Shown here: one piece after another, positions 1 to 10,426 of the stretch
Position numbering within the stretch: position 1 is the first letter of the stretch
Layout of the letters: each line of letters opens with the position of its first letter
NCBI RefSeq assembly: GCF_022539595.1
Contig: NC_072781.1
Span: forward strand, 7,037,131 to 7,101,130
Direction of reading: 5' to 3'
From: Amphiprion ocellaris
Lineage: Eukaryota; Chordata; Actinopteri; Pomacentridae
Length of the DNA stretch: 64,000 nt
Notes under the pieces: model-generated
Told to the model about the DNA's origin: nothing
The model's database searches: none
The model's input: the letters and a program-made list of their open reading frames with translations, nothing else
Program-made: the position numbers and the translations under genes

Positions 1-3000
1 GAGAAGCACAAGCCAAGAGGTTAGGCAAATACCCTCTTGATAATTAGGACAAACAACAAACAACACCCGGCTAGTAGCCACAGCAAAGGTCCTACTGCAA
101 CCCTGACGACCATCACACACACACAAATATAATGACACATGTCCTGAGAGGTGCAGGTACCTTACTATGCACTCTTTGTGCAAATTCAGAGTATGAGTTA
201 ACTTGTTTGGATTAGCTGTGTGCCGAAACGAGGTCAGAAAAACATCTAGTGACACACGGCTCTGGGAAAGACAGCAAACAGACCTCCAACTGCAAACAAT
301 TGTAAAACAAAAGAGAGGGCAGAGGTGCAAGCAAAGACAGGAGATTTTAACTCAGTGGTGACAGTCAAACTACACAGCGGCACACCTTCGGAACAATCAT
401 CTGTGTTGAGCCTGTGTGCCTCTGTGTGTGTGTGTGTGAATGCATCGCTTTGGTATGTGCGTTTGTCTGGATTTTACCTCACAACACACAGAAGGAATGG
501 CAGGTAAATGCAAATGCCAGGAAGGAAGATGCAAAAGATAAATACGTGAGGCTGGCGGTGTTGAGAAAGTGCAGATAATATGCATGTATGAGTGAATAGA
601 GGTGTTAGGGGATGCTTTACAATACAATACACACCCGGGACAAGTCACGACATGTCATTCTACACAGGGAGCGCTGCACCTTAAGACGCCCACCTAGGTG
701 TTCCCACAAGCCTGCGGGGCTTGACACTCAGCTATGATCGCCATGTCTGCCATCTCAGGAATGGAGTGAGATGGAGAGAGGAGGGGAAGAAAAGGGCGGC
801 TCTAACTTGGGGCTGGCGAGATGATATTAATAGAGAGGAGTGAGGAGTTTGTCTGCCGGCTTCCCTGCAGAAATAATACCCCCTTTCTTCGGCTTCTCTC
901 CTGAATGCACTGGCATCCGAAAGCACGCATTCAAGCACCACACATCCCCTTTTACAACCGCGATTGCTAATGCAGCTAACCCAAACATAGCCTGTCATTG
1001 TTTTTCAAAATGTACTAACTGAAGTTATCAACTCCCCAAGTTGACCTCTCGCGGGCCTCTTCCTCAAAAGCAGGCGACCTAGAATGAGGAGATAACACTC
1101 CCCAGTCTGACTGCTCAGTGAGGAAAAAAAAGAAACAATGACGGGCCAAGGTGGAAGGGCAGCCAGGGATGAAAACGAGGTAGTGGACGGGAGGAATGAG
1201 CCGATATGCACGGCTGACAGGGAGGATATTCGAGGAATTCTGGGGGTGGCTGCACGTAAATCCCTCTGGTAGTCGAGTTATAGCCGATTAGCATGACATG
1301 CATCCCCAGAATTCACACCCGCCTTCATTGACGTGGTCGAGGCATCTAGAGGCCAAATTACACCATGTTCCACTGACAACACACACTCTGGACTTGTTAT
1401 GCGTCAACCAGCATCCTTCACCTCTTGACTCTGCGGGACCCATCCACAGTTATTATCCAGCAAATTCAGACAATAACACACGCCTGCACCCCTTCCAGTG
1501 CAGTCAAATGTCACTAGGCAATTGGTAAGCTGGTGTGCCAAATACACATCTACTTTTGTTTTTCTTTACCCGGACCTTCAGGCAGTGTTACTCATCCACA
1601 CGCCTATAAAACTGTCTGCTTAGGTGTGAAAAGAAGTATTAATTGACACCCTAAGGCAGGGATGACACCTTTTTTTTAGCTTGGGAGTGTTGTGATTAGA
1701 CTCCCTCTTGAGAACAGAGTGACTATAGAAATGGAGAAACAGCATCACTGAAGCCACACAGTGGTCAGTCAACATGTCAAGTCTTCCCCAAAACAGCTAA
1801 AGTTCAACAGTCAAATGCAGAAAATGCAACATGATCTTTCATTTATAACCACAAGTTAAAAAAAATACCTTTCAAAAATCTCGCTAGATCCCATCAGAGG
1901 TGGTAAAATGTTATCTGCTCCCAACCCTGAAAGTAGTTTTTATGTTCTGTCTTCACTAGAACAGGCACAGGTTGTAACTAGCCCTGCGTTTCCACATTAT
2001 CACTTCCTTTTCCAGACGGTTTGCCAGCTGTAAGCTTTCTCTTTCCCTTGGCTCTCACTGAGACAAACCATTTTGGTAACCTATAACAACCATGTGAGTT
2101 TTCAGCAGTTGCTTCTAGGACTTTTTGGTAATGAAATAAAGTGTGATATATTACAAACCTGCTTGTTTAGGCACAGTAGATGCAGCATTTGATCTGGATT
2201 AGTTTCTGACAAAAAGGACTCAAATCAAGTCTCAATAGCAGAGGAACAGAAAGAGAAGTAAAGAGAGCAAAATGTGTTGTGAATTATTCTGTATGTGCTG
2301 TGTAACTGGTTACTTTCCAGACTTGCTCAAGGGTGAGAAAGTAAACATCAGATCTGAGATGACACAAGCAGCATGCAGGACCTGACTCATATCAACAACA
2401 CCGAGTACGTGCAATCACACAAGCCGACTGAAAAACAGCAACATGCAGCCGGCAGAGGCAACGTAAAACTCAATCCATGTGAGTGTTTGTGTGTATATGT
2501 GTAATTATCCTGCCTGATTTTTTCCCTCTGAGCAGCTGGCATGACTCGAGGAAACACGCCTGCTAGGCTCCATTACCCAGGCCTTGTTGTTCCAGCCCTG
2601 GCTAGATCCTGAGGGTGACTGGCTGGGAACACAGTTTTTGGGAAAAAGAAGGGAGGATAGACAGATAAGCTGATGAAACTTTCTAATAAAAGAAGAGGAA
2701 AAGGACAGTATCCCACTGCCAGGAGGTAGAAGAGAGGAACGTTTTGGGGTATTATATGAATGACATGAGGGCTGCAGAACAGAAATTTTCAGCAGAAGGT
2801 TTGAAAAACTCAACTTGGAAAGAACTAATCATTCTAGAATGATGGAGGTGCTGTTGGAAGGTGGATAATCTCCACTAAAAGTTTAAAAATTAAGCTGTTT
2901 TGAACCCTTTTCATATGGTGTAACACTGGCAAAGGGATTTGAAATATTTTTTGATGACTTTCAGATCTGGCATTGCATTTATCATATCAGAGTTTTGAGT

Positions 3001-4476
3001 TGCTGACTAAATGGTCAAATGCTCTGCTTTTGGTAAACATTATCGGTAACTTTTAGTAGCCAAAACTTTCCATACAGCTGAAGCTGCATTTCGTTTCGCA
3101 ACCACATCTTCCTTTTTTGTGTTTTTTTATACCAGTTTCTTGCTCATTTTGTTGTGTACGTGTGAAGCCTCCATGTCAACAAACTTTAAATACAATTAAG
3201 AAACAAAACTCTCTATATTCAAGAAGCCTTAAAATCTTATAAAATATATTCTACCCCATGGACTTCTCTTGTAGATTAGTCATCAACTTACTTTTCTATC
3301 ATGCAAGGAAACCAAAAAAAGCTATAGCAGGATGTGTTTGAGTTGATTTGCTTCTCGCATTGCACTTCCTGCGTTGAGACTATTGAGCATGCATGTACTG
3401 CGATGTTGATGCTCAAACAATCTAGTGTGCAGCTTTAAATGATATATTCAGGAAAGCAAAGGCAAATTGAACATTGTCTATGATCTGAGTTGTGCCTCCT
3501 TTCTGAGTACAGGCTTCCTTTGCTATCAGTGGCTGCTGTTAGTGCTACAGTTTCCAGAGCATTTAAAGGAATGAAAAGCTGATTGTGATACAAGCACTAA
3601 ATCAAGATCTTTCTGGCCTTTGTAAAAACATCAGAGCATTGCCAAGCATCAAAACGATACATGTCATTAAAATACTTCTGCAGTTCTATTTTTTGTTTGG
3701 GTCTGTCCAGGGGTCATTTATACCCCCTGACTGTTCTGCTGCTTCCTCTGACCTTACAAAAGAGCAAACAAACTCTCGACATGGGGGGAAGCAATGTGGA
3801 ATTCTATGCATCCAAATATCCCCACAATTAATCACCTTTGGTTTCTCTGGCTGCCTAGAAGTAGACAGAGGGCACAGGAAAGGATGAAGCAGTACAGCTA
3901 ATAAAAGATGGAAGTACAGGACAGGAGTTTTGCAGAGAGGAAGCAAATATACAGTGAGAAGTCCAACCTTTGAATGGGCTGTTTACCCAACAGAGTTAAT
4001 GAAATGATAAACTGGAGCCGGCTTGCTAGAGCGTGGGGCTCGGTAGCGTGAACGAACATGAGGAATGCTTCTTTAGTAAGCACCACTGCATGAGCACTAG
4101 GGAGGAAAGCCTGAGATCACTTATCCCTGAAGCCTCAGACCGACGACCCGGAAAACTTAATTCAGCTTGATTTAATGCAGACTCTGATCACACTCAGAGG
4201 GAGAAAGATCATGTTATGTTTGAGGATCTCTTGAACTTTCCTTTGGTCTAAGAACAAAAAGGCGTCTGTCAGTGAGGTAAGTGCATTTGGTCCAGGATTG
4301 AACTAAATGCAATAGGCATGATAAACTAAGATTAGGAAAAGTTACTCCTGATTTGTGCTCAATCAGCAAACAAACATGCTACTAAAGTCATAAATTAGTC
4401 AAGTTACAATAGCAGACATTCAAATGAATGGAAATATGTGTGTGCTAGTCGGTGCATGTCAGCATTTCCAGCTAAC
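1..4476 (-). other. FAM53B intron, partial
   Basis: This stretch lies 3' of the last visible FAM53B exon on the minus strand. The donor after the codons for KMTQ at 4477 opens an intron that has not closed by position 1. I searched for the conserved family C-terminus (a LDLEQIENN-like end) on the minus strand and did not see it. Open frames here have no recognisable family signature. Only short CA/TG runs, for example near 112-126 and 424-439, stand out. Confidence 0.6.
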
Positions 4477-5330
4477 CTGAGTCATCTTTGCCAAGTCCAG
4501 GGAGGGACGCTGCTCCTGGGCATCTTCTGGTCTCCGCCGCTTCATACCAATCTTTTTGTCGTTTAGCACACAGGGCTGGGACCTACTCCGACTCAGACAC
4601 CCCGTCCCCCCAGCCCTCTGCCCAGCTCGCCTCCCCAGCTCCGGGGTGGAGTCTGGAGAACTGGTCTCCGACGCCTCTTCCCTCTGGAGCTCTGGCAGGC
4701 TGATCTGCTCGTGGGAAAGCGAGAGAGGCCTGAGGAAGTGGTGGTTGTGGGAGTGGTGATGAGGATGATGCAAGGAAGGAGAGGTAGGGGAGACTGGAGA
4801 GGCAGTAAACTGAGGGTGGAGAGGCAGTCGCTGGTTGAAGCATGGCAGGTCCAGGGTTCCGTCTGAAGGGATGCTGGAGCGTGAGGGCAAGCTGAAGCTG
4901 GAGCTACGCTGCATGATGGGAAAATGGCCTCCCCCTCCTCCTCCTCTGACACTTCCTCCGCTGTGGCACCTTCGCTTCTCCACCGTCGTCCACACTCGGG
5001 AGCCCTGGGGCCTCCAAGACGAGCGAAAGCCGCTGAATTCATCGGAGAAGGACAGGGAGCGGCACTGACGTTTGCTCGGGGGCGCTGTGGGAGCCTGGCT
5101 GGTAGCTGTAGTGGTGTAGTGTGTGGTGGAGGACGTGGTGTGGGTGCCCGTCACGCTGCTGTTACCGAGACTTAGATCTCTTATCAGGCTGGTGATTGCT
5201 GTGGCACTGCCTGGTTCCTTGGCCCAGGGCCGGCTCCCATCCCACAGGCTCTCCAGACTGGCACCAGTCTGGCATGGAACTCTCTGCTGGATGGCACAGC
5301 CTCGCCCCAAGTCCAGCCACCTATCTGCTT
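4477..5330 (-). CDS. fam53b: FAM53B large central exon
   Basis: This single exon holds nearly all recognised FAM53 motifs. The acceptor is a cag immediately before AAGCAGATAGG; the donor is CAG followed by gttagc. Family-variable inserts are a Thr/Ser-rich stretch (about 104-122), a six-glycine run (173-178) and a His-rich stretch (231-241). The exon is GC-rich against its AT-rich introns. That explains several long but meaningless open frames on both strands here. Confidence 0.9.
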
Positions 5331-8300
5331 CTGCAACAGTCAAAACACACAAACTCACACCAGTTGACCTCAATAGCAGCCCTTTCTTTGTACCTCTATC
5401 AGTACACAAAGTAATACGGGCAAAAATTGCATTATGGTAGTGAGAGCACAGTGAATTCTAGCTCTCAGAAAGGCACGAGTATCTGGAGGGATCATTTAGT
5501 ATTTAACCACACGAACAGAAAGACACAAACAAACAGAAACATGCTTAAGGCAGTGCTATAAAAAATAAGCTGTTTGGAAGAATAAAAGGGAGATTATTGT
5601 CTGCCAGCTTAGAAGAACCACACAGCTAAGCACTAAAGCCAACAGAAAATCATGTGCTCTGGTGCATTAAATAAAAAAAAGTGTTATCAGTTATTCATCT
5701 CCAAATGAATGACAGGATAAAGCCAGAGGAAATAACACTACAGTCAAGTTGCCCAGTGCTGCTCATGCATATCTGAAGTGAAAGCTGAGGAACAACTAAG
5801 GGGAAAAGAAAGTGAGAGTCTTATTCACTTTCTGCAAACATGAAGGCATTTTATGACAGCAATGTTTTGCAAAGAAGTTGGCTGTTTTAATGAAGAATTT
5901 AGTAGTTCATTATAATACACTGTATAGTATATGATTCAACAAGATCAATGTGTTTTGTCTCAATATTTTTCAAATTAACAGCTAAAAGACACACGAAGAA
6001 GCCTCAGCTGCAAGTTGCAGGGGCAGAAACAAGGTACTGTCATCATTACTTTTGTGCACTACAGGCCAAAAGTTTGGAAGCAAGATCAAATTTGTACAAA
6101 AAAAGATCATAGTTTTATTGGGATACTTTGCAACAAAATAAACATGATTATTATATTATGAATAACTCAGCAGAATACATTTTTACTATAATTATCAGGT
6201 ATTTGTATCTGTAGTCTTGTTTCTTTACTCAGCTGTTTCTGTGGTAGTTATAGAGATATGGACACAGTTGAAATTTATTGGGATTTTTGTCTGCAAACTC
6301 AAAAAAGCCAAAGAGCTGAAGTGAATAATGCCAACTGTGATTTGTGTTTTTACCTTTGTACTGAAGTTGTGGCTCTTGCAAATCTTCTCAACCCTAAAGC
6401 GTCTCGAGACAATTTGACTGTAATTGGCGCTATATAAATAAAATTGAATTGAATTGAATTGAATTAAAACTAAGCCCTTCTTTTCTTTTGTACACATTTA
6501 TTCAGCAATTGTCTGGTAACATCAATGTATACCTAAAGGTAAATTTAGGAAAATGGTGCATATCAATGAAAGCAAAGTCTGATCATGCAGTAAATACATC
6601 CCAAAATCCATAGAATTCATACTGTTTTTTTAAAAATTATTTTTACCTTTTTAAGAAAGACATTAAAAGCAGAAACTTGAAGTTTCTTCCAAATGTTTGC
6701 CCTGTATTGGCCTTTGCTTCCAAACTTTTGGTCTGTAACGTAGCTAAAGATGAAAAAACTACAACTATCAATGGTAAAAATCCTTGGTTACCAATGAAAT
6801 CTGTCTCCCAGTCCAAAACAGTCCACTGCCTGTTACAGATGCTGTTTTTGAGGTATTCGGCTGACAAACAAGCATCATTCCTGACTATTTAAAACCTGCC
6901 ACAGGCAAGAGCACTGATCCCCAAACCATGAACTACTAAGTAAAACAGCTGGCAAGTTACACTCATTACTCAAGTGGTTAAAAGGGAAATTTTTCATAAA
7001 GCAGTGTAACTTGCCATTGATCTCACCATCAACACAAAGAGTCTATCACAAAGCTGTGGGTGATAATGCACCTTGCAGTAAAGTGTTATTGTGGTTACAG
7101 ACGCTAAGCCAAGTGGTTAAGTTGTACGTTTCTGACAAAAAAAGCGCCTCGCCGATCCAAATCCCAGCCTTCTGGATGCTTGTCTCTAATTTTGGCATGC
7201 TGTCTCACAGACTACTGCACGGAAATCATTGTTTTGGGCGGACAAACAATGTACGGGGGCTACAGTGACGACCTGACAGGAATGTTAGGCAAACAGCTTG
7301 ACAAAGGGAGAAAGGGATGAACTTCAAAAAGGTCATCCTTTGATGGCAAGACTCAAAGTGCTGGTTGAAGTAACGAGACATGTGAGGGAATGTGAAGGTT
7401 AACAGTGGAAAAAGTGCCACAGTCCTCACTGTGACGTCACTACGTCTTATTGCAAAAAAAAAAAAAGGGGGATAGTGAGTGAAACTGGAGGGGGGGATTG
7501 TATTTACAGTCGCGCATCTTTTAACACAGGGGGTAATTATTGCAAGACTAACAGAGCCGAGGGGAAATTGTTGACATAGGCAACAGCATATTCAATTACA
7601 GTTGACTCCCATGAGAATGCTGTGCAACGTTGTGTGGAGGCAGGTGCACCCTGATCATGAGAGGGGGATGAGTGACAGACGGGGAGAGGGAGAAGTGAGA
7701 GAGAGGGGATAAACAGCAATGCTGGTCTTCATGGTTCAACCTTTATGGAAATAAATGTGTGATCCGTTACGCTATGACATCTACGAAGCATCCCACCCAA
7801 CCAATGCTACTGTTCAGATTCGGAATGAATGCAGAGAACAGAAGGATGAGATGTTTTAATTGAAGGAAAAGCAAAGCAGAGAGGGAAAAATGGAGATAAC
7901 TTACCCGCACAGGAGAAGAGGGTGGTCCCTCTGCTCATGGTGTGGAGCTCACGCTGTGGAAAACAGGCAAATACAGTCATTGAGGGACAAAGCAAACCAA
8001 AAAGGGCAGTTAAATAAGGATTTAACCTTCCCAAAGTTGCAAATTAACCAAACAAGCAGTTTTAATTTGTTAAAGTGACCTTAAGAGGCTCACTTAACCC
8101 TCGTGTTGCCCTGCAGGTCAAAACTGACCCGTTTTAAAGCTTGAAAATGTGGGGGGAAAAAAACAATTCACAGTGAAACTTCTGATTTCCACATTTACAA
8201 CATTTTTGAACATTTTTTGGTGGAAAAAAAGAAATGTTAAAAATGTTTCTTAAGAACATTCACAAAAAAATCAACCAAAATCCAGCTGGATTTTGGTTGA

Positions 8301-10367
8301 TTTTATTTGTGATTTTATTTGTGAATGTTCTTTTATTTGTGAATGTTCTTAGATAAAATATTAGAAGTTTTACTGACATATATGTAATCACTTTAGATAT
8401 TTTAATGATTTTTTGGAAGATTTTTACTCATTTTTTGAAAATATTTATAAGAATTTTCTTGCCAAATTTGGGGGATTTTTTTTTTTTTTTAAAGAAAACA
8501 TTTAAGGCAAACTTTTAAGGAATTATTTTCTTCCTGAAGGTTTTTGCAAATTTTCAGAAATTTGGGGAATTTTGTTGCAGAATTTTTGGATTTTTTTCAG
8601 ACAAGGAAACCATATTTTTTGGTGCCAGTAAATGAGGACAACAGGAGGGTTAAAGCTGCAGTTGCTAATTTTGTTATATTAATAATAGAGCAGATGTCTA
8701 TGTGTAATGCAAAGCAAATTAAAAATGAACACCTGGTCTGCAGTTATTTTGCAGGAGCTTTACAGCATCTTGCAGATTGCTGTTTTGTTTTAACTGCCTA
8801 CAACTTGTACTGTTTTTGGTTCACTGTCATTACTCTCATCAGCATCACTTCCAAAGACAAGCAGATGTTTTCAGCGATCAAATTCTGATAATCCAACTGT
8901 AAGCCACCTGCTCCGCACAAAATGTTTGGTGGGCAGTGGAGCATTTAGCAGCTGAACAGACAGATTTTTCCCTCAAGAGTAAACAGAAACATAACTCCTA
9001 ACAAGTTCACTGAAAATATTTACTGTGGGTTTGAAATAGAGTGTTTTTATATTATGACATTCCCTCAGCCTAGTTTGGAAAGAAAGCTAAAAACAGGAGA
9101 AAAATACTACGCTATGTAAATATTCAGTAAGACTCAAAATGTGTCTCCTTGTATTTGTAAGACAACAAATTTCTCCGCATTGCTTCACAGAGAAACTATA
9201 TAAACTAAAATCACACTGCACCAGTTTTACACTATGTTTATAAGGAACAAAGACCTTTTGGAGTATAAAACAGTTTTGTCGACACACACCTATCTTTCAA
9301 TCAGACACCCATCCTCTCTCTGAGTTCACTTCTTATGAAAGGGTGGTGGCTGTCTGCACAAAAAGACACAAAGGAAAAAGCAACAACACTACACTCTGAC
9401 TCACCTTGAGGTTATCACCACAACAAGAAATCTGTTTTCTAAGATACAAGATACAGAATCCAAAACAAAGTGTATTGTGTTGGAGAAAATGATAAAATTA
9501 CAGAATTCGTACACTCAAACCTGAGGCCAAAAAGAGAGAAACTCATTTGCAAAGCTTGTGGGCCTGCATGCAAAATATGATGAGCCAAACAGTTCCTGGT
9601 TTATGTACAACAAACACATCTTGATGGTAATCTGTGCTAAAGAATGTTTCTGGTGCGTCTCCATTTGAGTGGTTCAAGGAGTGTTTGGATTTTGTAAAGT
9701 CCAGATTTTATAGATAACATGAGGAGAATTGAAGCCTATTCTCCTGTGCTGTCTGAATGGAGTAGTAAGATAAAAATAAACCCCTTACTTTACTATCAGA
9801 ACTGAAACAAGGGTGTTGGTAAAAAGAGAAATAGTTCTCAGGAGTGACCTCCCAAAAATGCAGCACCAAGCTGCCTCACCTCATTGAAAGTTGCTTGCTA
9901 CTACATGTAGGAGCTGGGAGTGTAATTCAATGTGGAAGGAGCCCTGACATTTTTGGAAGCATCATGCAGCCACTACGCCTCATCATGCCTTTTATTTCCA
10001 TCTGTAATGCGTCTCCACTCAGTTCTTTAGCCTGAGGTATGTTTAGCCTATATTAGCACAAATATTGAAACCGAAGACAATATCTTGGCGGACCCTACTT
10101 TTAAAAAGTAAAGAAGGCCTTCCAAGTTTACATGTTAACATATTGTATTTTCAACACTGTCAAATCCAGCATCCCCACTGGACAAGACATCTGAGTTTAT
10201 ATAAAGTGGGCCAAGCTAAAGGCTGCAATGTTACTCCCTCCTTCAATCTGAAAACCGGTTCGCTTTGTGTGAAAAGTTTCTCTCACCAGCCGCCTCTCGA
10301 TGTTCTTGGACCTTACATCATTGACACCCTTCTTCTTTTCCAGTGTTTTCGAGAAAATGATCACCAT
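4477..10367 (-). CDS. fam53b: FAM53B (Simplet), 5' part of the coding sequence, 3 exons
   Basis: Coding exons on the minus strand are 10367-10287, 7953-7905 and 5330-4477. They join in frame (27 codons, 16 codons plus 1 base, 2 bases plus 284 codons) to give 328 residues. The start Met, followed by VIIFSKTLEKK, matches the FAM53 pattern of MV plus hydrophobic residues. Family signatures are RELHTMSRGTTLFSC in exon 2, then EADRW at 44-48, SKRQCRSLSFSDE at 129-141, SRVWTTVEKRRCHSGGSV at 154-171, QRSSSFSLPS at 184-193 and SRSRSQPCVLNDKK at 290-303. A basic KRRRPED stretch at 307-313 suits a nuclear localisation signal, and RPSLDLAKMTQ ends the exon. Human FAM53B is about 422 residues, so roughly 100 C-terminal residues lie outside the window. 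In fish the protein promotes beta-catenin nuclear localisation and Wnt signalling (established). FAM53A is the alternative paralogue, but the RELHT/LFSC motif and the neighbours favour FAM53B. Confidence 0.9.
6062..6735. mobile_element. Tc1/mariner-type MITE with TA target duplication
   Basis: The left end CAGGCCAAAAGTTTGGAAGC and the right end, as inverted complement CAGACCAAAAGTTTGGAAGC, form terminal inverted repeats with one mismatch in 20. Both sides are flanked by TA (6060-6061 and 6736-6737), the target duplication of Tc1/mariner elements. The CAGGCCAAAAGTTTGGA-type end is common in fish Tc1-like transposons. No transposase frame remains. A retroposon-like tail sits inside. Confidence 0.8.
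6378..6470 (+). mobile_element. Non-LTR retroposon 3' tail
   Basis: The motif GCGTCTCGAGACAATTTGAC, then GGCGCTATATAAATAAAATTGAATT and a (GAATT)n tail, is the 3' end seen on many fish LINE/SINE copies. A related copy lies on the minus strand near 62497-62563. The host MITE is interrupted by it, so this insertion is younger than the MITE. Confidence 0.6.
7954..10286 (-). other. FAM53B intron with piggyBac-type MITE
   Basis: This intron lies between the first two coding exons. It contains the TTAA-flanked MITE at 8098-8649. The remainder is AT-rich with no recognised gene or repeat. Confidence 0.7.
8098..8649. mobile_element. piggyBac-type MITE flanked by TTAA
   Basis: The left end CCCTCGTGTTGCCCTGC and the right end, as inverted complement CCCTCCTGTTGTCCTCA, form short terminal inverted repeats. 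Both are bordered by TTAA (8094-8097 and 8650-8653), the piggyBac target site. The interior is T-rich and can fold. One near-perfect hairpin around 8240-8350 is built on repeats of a gaatgttctt motif and an aaaatcca/tggatttt palindrome. No transposase is encoded, so the element is non-autonomous. Confidence 0.8.
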
Positions 10368-10426
10368 GGTAACAAGTAGCTCTGCTCCAGTCCGTCGGGG
10401 TGCAGGAAAAGGCCACGGGCAGCCAT
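10361..10426 (-). CDS. Possible upstream ORF overlapping the FAM53B start
   Basis: On the minus strand a pyrimidine-rich stretch ending in atttaag at 10427 could be the splice acceptor of the first coding exon. The exon would then begin exactly with ATG. That ATG opens a 21-codon frame (MAARGLFLHPDGLEQSYLLPW) whose TGA at 10363-10361 lies in a different frame across the main ATG (10367-10365). Translation of this short frame would compete with FAM53B initiation. The acceptor choice is inference; without it the uORF may not be in the mRNA. Confidence 0.35.
   Translation of the reverse strand: MAARGLFLHPDGLEQSYLLPW

Larger units (their letters stand above)
5331..7904 (-). other. FAM53B intron with inserted MITE
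   Basis: This intron lies between the two downstream visible exons and carries a Tc1/mariner-type MITE at 6062-6735. Outside the MITE I see only AT-rich unique-looking sequence and no exon-like frame with family similarity. Confidence 0.7.

Noticed and set aside
2505..2813. 102-codon minus-strand frame as the missing last exon of FAM53B
   Set aside because: It lacks the conserved FAM53 C-terminal residues and the frame does not link properly to the donor at 4477.
4583..5440. Several long open frames on both strands over the FAM53B central exon
   Set aside because: They are off-frame or antisense shadows of the GC-rich exon. Only the minus frame with FAM53 motifs has family support.
8544..8888. 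114-codon plus-strand frame
   Set aside because: Half of it lies in the piggyBac-type MITE and crosses its TTAA border. It has no protein family character.
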